The notes below the pieces were generated by a model that was not told the DNA's origin, did not search any database, and saw only the letters and a list, made by a program, of their open reading frames with translations. Both the position numbers and the translations under genes were made by a program. Below are positions 7,866 to 16,686 of a stretch of DNA of 64,000 nt, in pieces (position 1 is the first letter of the stretch; each line of letters starts with the position of its first letter). Origin of the DNA: JAGVSR01 sp031413815 (GTDB taxonomy: Bacteria; Pseudomonadota; Alphaproteobacteria; Rhizobiales; Hyphomicrobiaceae); the NCBI GenBank assembly GCA_031413815.1, contig JANOFU010000058.1, positions 1 through 64,000 on the forward strand, read 5' to 3'.

Positions 7866-9155
7866 TTAAAGGGCGGCTTCGATGGCGGCTAGAACGTCAG
7901 CGGCGCGCGGCAGCGATGAGCGGCCAAGGTTTTTCAGAGGGAGTGAGACGACGTTGTCGCAGCGCACGATGCGACCTGCATGGTCGGCACCCGGTGTGCC
8001 GACGGGAATGAACACGTCCGGCGGGCTCGCAGACTTGGTGCCCGGCGTGCCGAGCAAGATGACCGGTACTTTGGCGGCAGGCGGTCCGAGGTCGGCAGTG
8101 AATGTCGACAACCAGACGAGGCAATCGCCTTCGCCCGCCGCGACCATGCGGCTGATGGAATACTTCAGGGCATCGTGGTCGGGCTTGCCGCTGGCATAAC
8201 TGACGCGCAGTGGGTAGCCGCTCTGCCATGCACAGACGGCACCGGCCGACACCGCGCCCTCGTTGCCGCCCAGGGACAAGCCTGCGGCGCGGCCCGTTTT
8301 GTTGAGATCCTTCACCAACTCGGAGACGGCGTGCACGGTCAAATCGGCACTGGGGAAGGCGAGGCCGGGCGGCGCCCATACGAATACGGCGTAGTTCGCC
8401 TTTTGCATCCGTGCCGCGAGAGCCCGGACGTCGGCGATCGCAATTCCGGCGATCGCCGCGGTGTGGAGCGGCACGCCATTGATAATGGCGCGGATGGCGG
8501 AGATCAGCTCGCCGACTTGATCAACGGGGCAGGGCAGGGTGATCGCGTCACCGATGCGAGGGCCAGTCGCCGCCGACGTGTCGAGGCCTTGGCCCAGAAA
8601 TACGACGTCGCGCGTGGGAGCGGGGTCGGCGAACAGCGACTCCTTCGGGCACACGACGCGCTCAAAAAAGCGTGGATGCAACTTATGTAGATCGCTGGCA
8701 ACGATGACGAACAAGTCGGCGCGGTTGCGGGCTTCGGTCAGCGTGGTCATGAACCAACCGCTGGTCTGCAACACGCGAAAGTTCCGGAACTGACCTTCGC
8801 TCAGCGCATGGTCGACGACGCCGCGCGTGCGATCGGCGATCGACATGACCGCGCGCATGCCGTCGACCTCGGTGCCAAGTCCGCCATACATCGGCAAACG
8901 GGCGGCCCGGATGATCTGGGTGGCGGCCGCGACCGCAACGCCGAATTCGACCTCCTTGCCGCCGATCGTGGCCTTTGCCCCTGCAACTTGCCGCTCAAAG
9001 CCCGCTATGGCTTTGTCGCAACCGTTTTTCAGCACTTTCAGGCCGGTTGCAGTGCGCTCTATTTCGAGGTCATCGCACAGAATACCGCAAAATGGGCAGC
9101 CGACGCTGGCGACTGAAGCGCCTTGGCCCGCAGAGGCTGGTGGGGATGCGGTCAT
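7866..9155 (-). CDS. fhcB: Formyltransferase/hydrolase complex subunit B
   Basis: 429-residue FhcB, related to the molybdopterin subunit of archaeal formylmethanofuran dehydrogenase but in bacteria thought to be a non-redox structural subunit. The N-terminal CPFCGILCDDLE retains cysteines reminiscent of the cluster-binding site. Other blocks include GLGTEVDGMRAV and QTSGWFMTTLTEARNRADLF. I prefer the ATG at 9155: the in-frame extension upstream is low-complexity with no family likeness. First gene of the fhcB-A-D-C operon, divergent from the mxaD-like gene at 9349 across a 193-base gap that should hold both promoters. Confidence 0.9.
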   Translation of the reverse strand: MTASPPASAGQGASVASVGCPFCGILCDDLEIERTATGLKVLKNGCDKAIAGFERQVAGAKATIGGKEVEFGVAVAAATQIIRAARLPMYGGLGTEVDGMRAVMSIADRTRGVVDHALSEGQFRNFRVLQTSGWFMTTLTEARNRADLFVIVASDLHKLHPRFFERVVCPKESLFADPAPTRDVVFLGQGLDTSAATGPRIGDAITLPCPVDQVGELISAIRAIINGVPLHTAAIAGIAIADVRALAARMQKANYAVFVWAPPGLAFPSADLTVHAVSELVKDLNKTGRAAGLSLGGNEGAVSAGAVCAWQSGYPLRVSYASGKPDHDALKYSISRMVAAGEGDCLVWLSTFTADLGPPAAKVPVILLGTPGTKSASPPDVFIPVGTPGADHAGRIVRCDNVVSLPLKNLGRSSLPRAADVLAAIEAAL

Positions 9156-9348
9156 GTGGGGATCTCGTTCTTTCGTCGAAGCGGCACCAAAGCATGGACG
9201 CTGGGTCAAAACAACCGCATCGGATGCTGCACCGCAGGGCGGCGAAAGCGCGCATCGATCGCAGTTGAAATTCGGCCTCGATCTTGTCACGGCTCGGCGA
9301 TAGAACGCCTGTGAGACCAACGCTTGGCCAACACGTGGAGAGACTCTG

Positions 9349-9879
9349 ATGGTGAGACTTGTGACTGCCCTTTTCGCCCTGGCCTTGCTGGTGCCCGTTG
9401 GCGCCAGCGCCCATGGGCCGACGCGCCAGAAGGTCGTCTCTCAAATTGAGATCAATGCGCCGGTTGATAAAGTCTGGGAGGTGATCGGCAACTTCCAGGA
9501 TATGAGCTGGCATCCCGCGTTCGTGAAAACGGAAGGCACGGGCGGTAACGACGTCAATGCCACGCGCATTTTGACAGTCGCATCGGGTGGCACGATCAAC
9601 GAAAAGCTGCTGAAGTATGACAAGGAGGCGCGCGCTCTCTCATATGAGATCACAGACGTTGATGTGAAGGTCGTGCCAGTGACCAACTATGGCGCGACAA
9701 TTTCCGTGAAGGGCACGGCGGAGAAGTCGATCGTCGAGTGGCGCAGCTCGTTCTATCGCGGGTTCGTCAACAACGACCCACCGCCGGAACTGTCGGATGA
9801 AGCCGCCGTCAAGGCGATCACGGACGTGTTCCAGACGGGCCTCGGGGCATTGAAGGCGAAGCTCGAAGGCGGGAAGTAA
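9349..9879 (+). CDS. Exported SRPBCC protein, MxaD-like
   Basis: 176 residues with a clear signal peptide (MVRLVTALFALALLVPVGASA) and a START/SRPBCC fold: VVSQIEINAPVDKVWEVIGNF opens the domain and a long C-terminal helix closes it. MxaD proteins of this family stimulate electron transfer between methanol dehydrogenase and its cytochrome in the periplasm. The position near xoxF supports that role, but MxaD versus a generic SRPBCC protein cannot be settled by eye. GAGAGA precedes the ATG. The next gene starts 2 bases after the stop codon, indicating one operon. Confidence 0.8.
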   Translation: MVRLVTALFALALLVPVGASAHGPTRQKVVSQIEINAPVDKVWEVIGNFQDMSWHPAFVKTEGTGGNDVNATRILTVASGGTINEKLLKYDKEARALSYEITDVDVKVVPVTNYGATISVKGTAEKSIVEWRSSFYRGFVNNDPPPELSDEAAVKAITDVFQTGLGALKAKLEGGK

Positions 9880-9881
9880 TC

Positions 9882-10904
9882 GTGCGATCGCGCACACCGA
9901 ATGGTCGGCGCGCTGCCCGGTCTTTGGCCGGGCAGCTTGCGTTTGTGCTGCTGCTGGCCCCGCTTTGTGCTCCGGTGTCATGGGCTGGCGGCGCCACGGA
10001 AGCCTTTGTCACCAACCAAACCGGGGACAGCCTCAGCATCATCGACTTGGCGGCGATGAAGGCGGTCGCCGAGATCAAGATTGGCGGCAAGCCTGCCGGG
10101 ATCGCCATGTCGGTAGACGGCACCCGCGCCTACGTGACGTCTCCTGAGAGTAAGGAGTTGGTGATCGTCGATGCGGAGGCGCGCACGATCATCAAGCGGC
10201 TGAAAGTTGGTCAGGGACCGCTAGGGATCGCGGTGCATCCTACAGATGGACGGATCTTTGTCGCCGATTGGTATGAGCACAAGCTGTTTGCCGTTGACGG
10301 AACGAAACTCGAAATTCTGGGATCGGTCGAGGCCGGTCAGTCGCCGTCCGGCGTGGCCGTGTCGCCCGACGGGACAACCATTCTGACCGCTGACCGCGAC
10401 AGCAACGCAGTGTCGGTGATCGATGCCGCAACTTTCAAAAAATTGGCCAGCGTCGCAACCGGCGAACGGCCGTTTGGTGTCACCATCGATGCGACAGGAC
10501 AGCGGGCCTATACCGCCAACGTCAAATCGGACGATGTGACCATCATCGATCTTGCGGCCCGCACGCCTGTGGGCGCCGTTAAGGTTGGCAAGCGTCCGTA
10601 CGCGATTGCGCTGGCTCAAGGCCGGATCTTCGTCACCGACCAATACGGCAGCACCGTCAGCGTCATCGATGCCGCAACGTCAGTGGTCATTAAGCAAATC
10701 CCGGTTGGGGCCTACCCCGAGGGGATCGCAGCGGATCCGGACGGGCGGCTTGTTTATGTCGCCTGTTGGGACGCCAACACACTGGAGCGGATTGATGCGG
10801 CAACACTCGAGGTTACCGGCACCGTTCCGGCCGGCGAGGGTCCCCGGGCGTTCGGCGCATTTTTGCGCGTGCCCGCCAACAGCGGCAGCCCTGGGCAACC
10901 TTAA
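9882..10904 (+). CDS. Exported YVTN-type beta-propeller protein
   Basis: 340 residues; a GTG start 2 bases after the mxaD-like stop codon. A signal peptide (about 1-36, ending VSWAGG) is followed by seven YVTN-type blades with recurring motifs such as PAGIAMSVDGTRAYVTS, PSGVAVSPDGTTILTAD and GRLVYVACWDANTLERIDAATLEV. Such periplasmic propellers are frequent beside PQQ dehydrogenases, perhaps as scaffolds or cofactor-handling proteins; the exact role is unknown. A second propeller of related type lies at 22730-23716 in the ABC cluster. Confidence 0.85.
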   Translation: MRSRTPNGRRAARSLAGQLAFVLLLAPLCAPVSWAGGATEAFVTNQTGDSLSIIDLAAMKAVAEIKIGGKPAGIAMSVDGTRAYVTSPESKELVIVDAEARTIIKRLKVGQGPLGIAVHPTDGRIFVADWYEHKLFAVDGTKLEILGSVEAGQSPSGVAVSPDGTTILTADRDSNAVSVIDAATFKKLASVATGERPFGVTIDATGQRAYTANVKSDDVTIIDLAARTPVGAVKVGKRPYAIALAQGRIFVTDQYGSTVSVIDAATSVVIKQIPVGAYPEGIAADPDGRLVYVACWDANTLERIDAATLEVTGTVPAGEGPRAFGAFLRVPANSGSPGQP

Positions 10905-11092
10905 ATCTTGGCAATCTCGCTGGTTTCGCATCCTCAGATCGGCCTACATCGGATACGTTGCGCGCAGATGGTCTGCCGGGCGCGAGCCTGCGTAGGCTAA
11001 CGGCCGGATATTGCGCACGGCGCGTCAGGGGGGCTACAAGACCGCCCGAGTGCGCGAAAACAAGCGCAGCCCTTAAGAAGGACATCGAGACC

Positions 11093-11776
11093 ATGTTGCG
11101 CAAAGTTCGTTGGTTGATCGCCGGAGTGGTGATGCTCGTTCCGATTGCCTTGCCGGCAGCGGCGGAACAGCCCAAGCCCGTCGATGCGATCTTCAATTCC
11201 CGTCACCTTGATATGGTTCCGCAAAGCAACGAGGTAAAGTACAAGTTCGAACGCTCAGTCTCCGATGAAAGGCTGCTGGGTGCCCCGTTCTCGGACGATG
11301 TCCTGATTAGCGTGCTTAAAGTTTCTGAACAGGGTGACCGCGACGTGAAGGTGACGGTGTTCACCGGAGACCGCCAACGTCCTCAGGTGAAGCACGAAGG
11401 TCTCTCGATCAATCCGCTGTTTATCTGGTTCCTGGACCGCTCCGTCGATAACTACCGCCTGTTGTCGGGCGGCAAGCAGCCCTACCTTAAGGGTAAGTTC
11501 AGCAGAGCCTTTGAAGAAAAGGCTCAGGTCGAAGCGACAAAGATCGACTATCAGGGCAAGTCGGTTGATGGCCTGAAAATTACCGTCACCCCCTATGCGG
11601 GTGATGAGGCGGCTGAAAAGATGCAAGGCTATGAGAATTCCAAGTTCACATTTACCATGAGCAAAGACGTGCCCGGTTACTTCGTTGAACTTCACTCAAA
11701 GATCGAAAGCACTAAGGCTGGTACGGGTAAAGTGGAAGAACGCGTCTCAATCGTGGAACTCGGAGCCATCAAATGA
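11093..11776 (+). CDS. Exported protein of unknown function in the methanol island
   Basis: 227 residues. The ATG at 11093 follows AAGAAGGA and starts a signal peptide (MLRKVRWLIAGVVMLVPIALPAAAE). The mature protein is mixed alpha/beta with no motif I recognise; it has no cysteine, and lysine and glutamate are abundant. It ends ATGA-overlapped with the next exported protein, so the two are translationally coupled and probably act together. The location between the MxaD-like/propeller pair and the quinoprotein relay suggests a periplasmic accessory role in methanol oxidation, which is inference from context only. Confidence 0.75.
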   Translation: MLRKVRWLIAGVVMLVPIALPAAAEQPKPVDAIFNSRHLDMVPQSNEVKYKFERSVSDERLLGAPFSDDVLISVLKVSEQGDRDVKVTVFTGDRQRPQVKHEGLSINPLFIWFLDRSVDNYRLLSGGKQPYLKGKFSRAFEEKAQVEATKIDYQGKSVDGLKITVTPYAGDEAAEKMQGYENSKFTFTMSKDVPGYFVELHSKIESTKAGTGKVEERVSIVELGAIK

Positions 11777-12138
11777 GCTGGCAGTCTGTCCGGTGGGTGT
11801 TGGCTTCTTGCGTCGTTTGCGCTGCGATGGCGTCGGTCGTATCACGTGCTGAAGATGGCGATCTGATCAACGACTATCCAACTATCGACCGGGCTGACTA
11901 TGTCTTTGGCTGCATGCAGGTCAACGGCAATACGCGGCTGGCATTGGAGCGGTGTTCGTGCTCGATCGACGTGATTGCTGGGGTGCTCCCATATGAAGTT
12001 TATCAGCATGCATCGACGATTAAATCCCTGTCACAGCGCGGTGGCGAAAGCGTCGCGCAGTTTGCCAATCCGGCGTCGAATAAGATCGTGAACGAATTGA
12101 AGATGGCGCAGATTGAAGGCGAATTGCGCTGCTTCTGA
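11773..12138 (+). CDS. Small exported cysteine-rich protein, coupled to the preceding gene
   Basis: 121 residues with a signal peptide (about 1-26). The mature region has a compact cysteine cluster, FGCMQVNGNTRLALERCSCS, and a C-terminal RCF. The pattern suggests disulphides or a small metal/haem-free scaffold. I know no function for it. The start overlaps the upstream stop codon (ATGA) and a strong terminator follows, so it closes the transcription unit. Confidence 0.75.
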   Translation: MSWQSVRWVLASCVVCAAMASVVSRAEDGDLINDYPTIDRADYVFGCMQVNGNTRLALERCSCSIDVIAGVLPYEVYQHASTIKSLSQRGGESVAQFANPASNKIVNELKMAQIEGELRCF

Positions 12139-12162
12139 TTGGTTTTTCCGATCAGACAAAGA

Positions 12163-12193
12163 AAAAGGGTGCCGCGAACCGGCACCCTTTTTT
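12163..12193. terminator. Bidirectional intrinsic terminator
   Basis: AAAGGGTGCC and GGCACCCTTT form a 10-bp stem around GCGAACC, with a U-run on both strands (AAAAA before, TTTTTT after). It separates the plus-strand 9349-12138 unit from the convergent minus-strand SoxYZ-like gene. Confidence 0.88.
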
Positions 12194-12215
12194 AGTCGGT
12201 GCTGCAGAGCTAGAC

Positions 12216-13040
12216 CTACGACCCTTTCGGACCACCACGGCCGGTGAAGCTCTTGCCATTGGTGTCGGTGGCAACAACCTCAAGTGTCTCGTCGCTGCCC
12301 GCAGCGTACGTAAAGCGGATGTTTGGATCTTCCGAGATTGAGATGCCGCCGGTCATTTTGAATACGACATCTTCGCCGCGCTTGACTTCAATCTCGCGAA
12401 TGAAGTTGGCGGGGATGTAGTAGCCGGTCGCCTGGTTGAGCTGCAGCCCTGAATACTGAGGGTGCTTGATCATCAGCTGTCCCTCGCGCAGTGGCGTCGC
12501 GGCAGCCGCTTCAAACGTCTTGACCTGCATGCGGCCAGCGTCGAGGAGGGCGGCATCAGTATCTTTCAGCGCGGGCGCTGAGCAGCCGCCAGCAGCTTTC
12601 ACGAACTTCGTTGCCATGTGCAGCTTGCCATCGGCCGTTTCAACAACGGCGCGGATGTTGGAGTACATATCGACGCGAACGCGTGTGGACAGCATCCGCT
12701 CGCCTTCTCCGGCCGCAGCGCCAAACGCGAACTCAGCCACGACGGGTGCGGGGTTCTTGTCGATAATGAGCGTCAGCTTCTTGGCAGACGAGGCGACCGA
12801 TGCGGGAATGCGAATGGTCAGAGGCACCAGCGCGGCGTCATCAGCGCGCACGGGGGCTTCGAGCGTCACGACGCTGGGGTTTTCTTGAGGGGCGCGGTCG
12901 CCGAAGACGTCCTTTTGCAGAGTCGGCCAGTTATCGACCTCATCGGCGGCCTGGGCAGGCGCCAATGCTAAGCTGCAGCTGAGGAGAGCGGCGGCACCAA
13001 GTGCGGCCATTGATTTCGACCAGGACCGAAGTGACGTCAT
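12216..13040 (-). CDS. Quinoprotein dehydrogenase-associated SoxYZ-like carrier protein
   Basis: 274 residues: a signal peptide (about 1-32), a SoxY-like domain ending near AAGGCSAPA and a SoxZ-like domain (about 175-274; LREGQLMIKHPQYSG, IEVKRGEDVVFKMTGGISISEDP). In SoxY a C-terminal GGCGG cysteine carries the sulphur intermediate; here the corresponding residue is Cys153 within a fused protein. These fused carriers occur with PQQ alcohol dehydrogenases and a partner zinc hydrolase as a proposed quinoprotein relay; what they carry is unknown. AAGGAGA precedes the ATG. The partner hydrolase gene lies 63 bases upstream. Confidence 0.9.
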   Translation of the reverse strand: MTSLRSWSKSMAALGAAALLSCSLALAPAQAADEVDNWPTLQKDVFGDRAPQENPSVVTLEAPVRADDAALVPLTIRIPASVASSAKKLTLIIDKNPAPVVAEFAFGAAAGEGERMLSTRVRVDMYSNIRAVVETADGKLHMATKFVKAAGGCSAPALKDTDAALLDAGRMQVKTFEAAAATPLREGQLMIKHPQYSGLQLNQATGYYIPANFIREIEVKRGEDVVFKMTGGISISEDPNIRFTYAAGSDETLEVVATDTNGKSFTGRGGPKGS

Positions 13041-13103
13041 GCGGCAGTCTCCTTGTTGGCGTCTACTGTGGGCCGTATTTGCGCGGCACTCTGACGTCCC
13101 AAT

Positions 13104-14045
13104 CTATTCCCATTCCAATTCGGCGAATGCCGCCGACACATTTCGCTTATGATACTCGTCAAACAGCACCCATGCATCCTTTTCTGCAATAGCCGCCGTT
13201 TCGGTTGCCTGGCTCAAGGTTTTACCCTGCTTAATCAACTGCCGCACGTCGGTGGCGATGGCCGCCAGGTAACGCCGGAGCGGATCGGCGGCGGTTGGCC
13301 AGCCCATGGATGCGGGCCCATGGCCTGGAACGATTCGTTCGAATTTCTCAGCGGCCAGCGTGTCGAGCAACGACATCCAACCTTTAATGGATCCATCAAT
13401 GGTCGGCACATGCTCCGCAAACAGAAGATCACCCATGAACAGCGTGCCGGTCGTGCTGTCGAGGACGGTGAGATCGTTGTCGGTATGGGCCGTCGGGCGG
13501 GCATCCAGTTGCAATTTGCGGCCACCGAGGTCGAGACTTAAGCGATCCGTAACGGCCGTGTCCGGCGGGATCAGTTTGGTGCCGGCAAAAGCAGCGTCGC
13601 CCAGCGAAAGCTTATTGATGGTCAGGTAGCGCTCGGCGCGTGCCGCCAAGCCGCGCGCCATTTTGTGGTGGCCAACATATTCCGGTTTTTCGCCTTCAAA
13701 CGCTACATTGCCGAACACGTGGTCGGGATGCATGTGGGTGTTGATGACGTAGCGAATCGGCAGCGGCGTCACCGCGCGAATGGCTTCGAGCAGGCTCTGG
13801 CCAACAACCGGACTGCCACCCGTGTCAATGACGGCAACCGACTCTTTTCCAACAACGAAGCCCGGATTTGAGATGTCACCGGCATTCGCGGGAGAGAACA
13901 GAGCGTGCTGCCCCTGATGAACCCAAACACCCGGCGCGACTTCGGCAACGGCCGCTTTGGCAGCATGAACCGGCACGACGCGCAACACGGGCAGAACCGC
14001 ACCGGCAAGTGTTGTTTGAAGCAGGGCGCGGCGAGTAATATGCAT
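13104..14045 (-). CDS. Quinoprotein relay system zinc metallohydrolase (MBL fold)
   Basis: 313 residues. A Tat-like leader (MHITRRALLQ...VPVHA) is followed by a metallo-beta-lactamase domain with HMHPDH at residues 104-109 and downstream metal residues in TAHTDND and PGHGP. It fits the periplasmic zinc hydrolases found with SoxYZ-like carriers near quinoproteins; the substrate is not known. The ATG at 14045 has GGAAGA upstream and starts the twin-arginine leader, so I prefer it to the longer in-frame start at 14117. Divergent from xoxF. Confidence 0.88.
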   Translation of the reverse strand: MHITRRALLQTTLAGAVLPVLRVVPVHAAKAAVAEVAPGVWVHQGQHALFSPANAGDISNPGFVVGKESVAVIDTGGSPVVGQSLLEAIRAVTPLPIRYVINTHMHPDHVFGNVAFEGEKPEYVGHHKMARGLAARAERYLTINKLSLGDAAFAGTKLIPPDTAVTDRLSLDLGGRKLQLDARPTAHTDNDLTVLDSTTGTLFMGDLLFAEHVPTIDGSIKGWMSLLDTLAAEKFERIVPGHGPASMGWPTAADPLRRYLAAIATDVRQLIKQGKTLSQATETAAIAEKDAWVLFDEYHKRNVSAAFAELEWE

Positions 14046-14649
14046 AAGGTCTTCCCAAGACTCGTCCTGAAGCGGCGCCGACGATGTCTTCGAACGGCAC
14101 AAGCCAATGTTTACCACGGCCGCCTATCAGGAGATAGATAGATCCATGGCCGAGCCAGCCGGAGTCCGGAACTTTGCGGGCACGGATGTAACAATATAGC
14201 AGAAAAACAGTGGAATTTTACAAGCAAGGACGGCCAAAACAGCGGTGAAAATGGTGTGAAATATTAGATTGCGGGGGAAGATATCATCCACATAATGAAA
14301 CTGAAATCAATCCACAGAATGTACAAATTTTTACCCCTTCAATTAGGCGTGCACTGCACCAATTCATGGTGCACCGCCGAAGTTAATTGTATTCATTGAG
14401 AAAAATTGGGTCAATGTGCTTGTCCTATGGGTGTTGCAAAAAAATTGACATCACGGATTGTCTTGCGGACCTCACGAGAAAGTGTCTACATGCGCCCCGG
14501 TCACGAGGGGTGAACCACCGTCTCCATTTGGAACGGAAAAAGTGCAGGGCCAGCCGGAAACAGGGGAATCCCGGTCCATCAAGCTGGCTTCAATCGAACC
14601 CATCGGGATCTACTTGCAAGCGTGGCAAGAACATCAAGGAGGAAGCGCG
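14046..14649. other. AT-rich regulatory region upstream of xoxF
   Basis: 604 bases with no gene. Bases 14170-14450 are clearly more AT-rich than the neighbourhood. It contains the inverted repeat at 14355-14373 and a TTGACA hexamer at 14445-14450 without a good -10 at the usual distance. It must hold the xoxF promoter and probably the promoter of the divergent hydrolase gene. Confidence 0.6.
14355..14373. promoter_or_regulatory. Candidate operator upstream of xoxF
   Basis: Perfect inverted repeat TGCACC-N7-GGTGCA, about 280 bases before the xoxF start and inside the AT-rich segment. Size and symmetry suit a dimeric regulator. The binding protein is not known. Confidence 0.4.
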
Positions 14650-16473
14650 ATGCGCAGAAGTGCACTCGCATGCGGACTGCTCGCTACTGTGGCGCTGTCT
14701 ACGCCCGTCTGGGCTAACGACGACGTCAAGAAGAACACAGCAGATCCGAATAACTGGGCCTTGCAGATGGGTAACTATGCCGGTTGGCGTTACTCGGCTC
14801 TTGACCAGATCAACGCCGGAAACGTTGCTACCATGAAAGTGGCTTGGCAGTTCTCGACTGGCGTACTTCGCGGTCATGAAGGCTCGCCAATCGTCATCGG
14901 CGATATGATGTACCTCCACTCGGCGTTCCCGAACAAAGTGTTCGCGCTGAGCCTCAAGAATCCGAACGAGCCACAGATCGTTTGGAAGTATGAGCCCAAG
15001 CAGGACCCGTCGGTCATTCCCGTAATGTGCTGCGACACGGTAAACCGTGGCGTTGCAGTTGCGAATGGCACCGTGTTCCTCGGTCAGGCTGATACGACCC
15101 TCGTCGCTCTCGATGCAGCAACGGGCAAGGAAAAGTGGAAGCAAGTGAACGGCGACCCCAAGAAGGGTGAAACGTACACGGGCAATCTGATCATCGCCAA
15201 TGACAAGATCATCATGGGCACCTCGGGCGCTGAGTTCGGCGTTCGCTGCCACGTGACGGCCTACAACATTGCCGACGGTAAGAAGGTATGGCGCGCCTAC
15301 TCGATGGGCCCGGATTCTGACATCCTGGTCGATCCCGACAAGACGCTGTCGCTCGGCAAGCCGGTCGGCAAGGACTCGTCGCTCAAGACTTGGACTGGCG
15401 ACCAGTGGAAGATCGGTGGCGGCTCGACTTGGGGCTACTACGCGTACGATCCAGAAGCGAACCTGTTCTACTACGGCACAGGTAACCCTTCGACCTGGAA
15501 CCCGGCACAGCGCGCTGGACCCGATGGCAAGCAGATCGACCAGAAGTGGTCGATGACCTTGTTCGCTCGTAACCCTGACACCGGCGTGGCCGCCTGGGCA
15601 TACCAGATGACCCCGTTTGATGAGTGGGACTATGACGGCGTGAACGAGTCGCTCCTCACCACCCAGACGATTGGTGGCAAGGAACGCAAAGTTCTCACCC
15701 ACTTCGACCGTAACGGCTTCGGCTACACGATCGACCGCCTCACAGGCGAGCCGCTCGTTGCCCAGCCGTACGACCAGGACTTGAACTGGTCGACGGGCGT
15801 TGACTTGGATCCGAAGTCTCCGAAGTACGGCCGCCCAGCGGTTGTCGCTTCGAAGTCGACGTTCCTGAACGGTGCTGACGTGAACTCGAAGAACATCTGC
15901 CCCGCTGCCCTTGGCTTCAAGGACCAGCAGCCGGCTGCGTACTCTCCGCAGACGAACCTGTTCTACATTCCCGTCAACAACGTGTGCATGGACTACGAAC
16001 CCTTCAAGGTCTCGTACACGCCTGGCCAGCCATATGTCGGCGCCACGCTCTCCATGTTCCCGCCGGAAGGTAAGACGAACACAGGCCACTTTACCCTTTG
16101 GGATGGCGCTGCTGGCAAGATCGTTGCTCAGCACGACGAGCCCTTCTCGGTATGGTCTGGCGTCATGACCTCCGCTGGCGGCCTCGCATGCCACGGTACT
16201 CTTGAAGGTCTCTTCAAGTGCCGCGATGCGAAGGACGGCAAGGAGCTCTTCCGTCACCGTCTGCCTTCGGGCTCGATCGGTAACGTGTTCTCCTACGCTC
16301 AGGGTGGCAAGCAGTACATCGGCCTGTTCTCGGGCGTTGGTGGCTGGGCTGGTATCGGCCTCGCAGCTGGCCTCGACAAGCCGACGGACGGTCTTGGCGC
16401 AGTCGGCAACTACGCCGGTCTGAAGTCATACACCGACCTCGGTGGCACGCTGACAGTCTACTCGCTGCCATAA
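14650..16473 (+). CDS. xoxF: Lanthanide-dependent methanol dehydrogenase XoxF
   Basis: 607-residue PQQ-containing periplasmic methanol dehydrogenase. The signal peptide ends ...STPVWA. The adjacent-cysteine pair CC at 127-128 is the disulphide above PQQ. DYD at 327-329 holds the catalytic aspartate and, two residues on, the extra aspartate that marks lanthanide-binding XoxF (calcium-type MxaF has alanine there). Several W-motif propeller blades are evident. The ATG at 14650 follows AAGGAGGAAGCGCG; an in-frame TTG at 14458 has no leader likeness. Codon use is strongly restricted (mostly C-ending), suggesting high expression. A terminator follows, so the cytochrome genes have their own promoter. 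The best match is the XoxF5 clade, by overall likeness. Confidence 0.97.
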   Translation: MRRSALACGLLATVALSTPVWANDDVKKNTADPNNWALQMGNYAGWRYSALDQINAGNVATMKVAWQFSTGVLRGHEGSPIVIGDMMYLHSAFPNKVFALSLKNPNEPQIVWKYEPKQDPSVIPVMCCDTVNRGVAVANGTVFLGQADTTLVALDAATGKEKWKQVNGDPKKGETYTGNLIIANDKIIMGTSGAEFGVRCHVTAYNIADGKKVWRAYSMGPDSDILVDPDKTLSLGKPVGKDSSLKTWTGDQWKIGGGSTWGYYAYDPEANLFYYGTGNPSTWNPAQRAGPDGKQIDQKWSMTLFARNPDTGVAAWAYQMTPFDEWDYDGVNESLLTTQTIGGKERKVLTHFDRNGFGYTIDRLTGEPLVAQPYDQDLNWSTGVDLDPKSPKYGRPAVVASKSTFLNGADVNSKNICPAALGFKDQQPAAYSPQTNLFYIPVNNVCMDYEPFKVSYTPGQPYVGATLSMFPPEGKTNTGHFTLWDGAAGKIVAQHDEPFSVWSGVMTSAGGLACHGTLEGLFKCRDAKDGKELFRHRLPSGSIGNVFSYAQGGKQYIGLFSGVGGWAGIGLAAGLDKPTDGLGAVGNYAGLKSYTDLGGTLTVYSLP

Positions 16474-16488
16474 CCGGTAGTTGAAGAC

Positions 16489-16529
16489 AAAAAGGCCGGC
16501 GCGGGATCTTCCTGCGCCGGCTTTTTTTG
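16489..16529 (+). terminator. Intrinsic terminator after xoxF
   Basis: GCCGGCGC and GCGCCGGC form a long stem around a short loop, followed by seven T; AAAAA on the other side could let it act in both directions. It separates xoxF from xoxG. Confidence 0.9.
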
Positions 16530-16686
16530 TGCGGTATCACATGTCGCGGCGGTTGCCTCTACTTATGGCCTAGAGGAGCCGTTGCACGTTTGTTATGATA
16601 TTTGAATGCGGTCGCGAAGCAGCGGCGGTCAGCGGTGCCGGGATGGGACCTCTCGCAACAATAAAAGTTAGGAACAGGGGAAACGC

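Noticed and set aside
14590..16257. A 555-residue frame on the minus strand across xoxF
   Set aside because: It mirrors the strongly biased codons of xoxF; the plus-strand XoxF frame has full family motifs.
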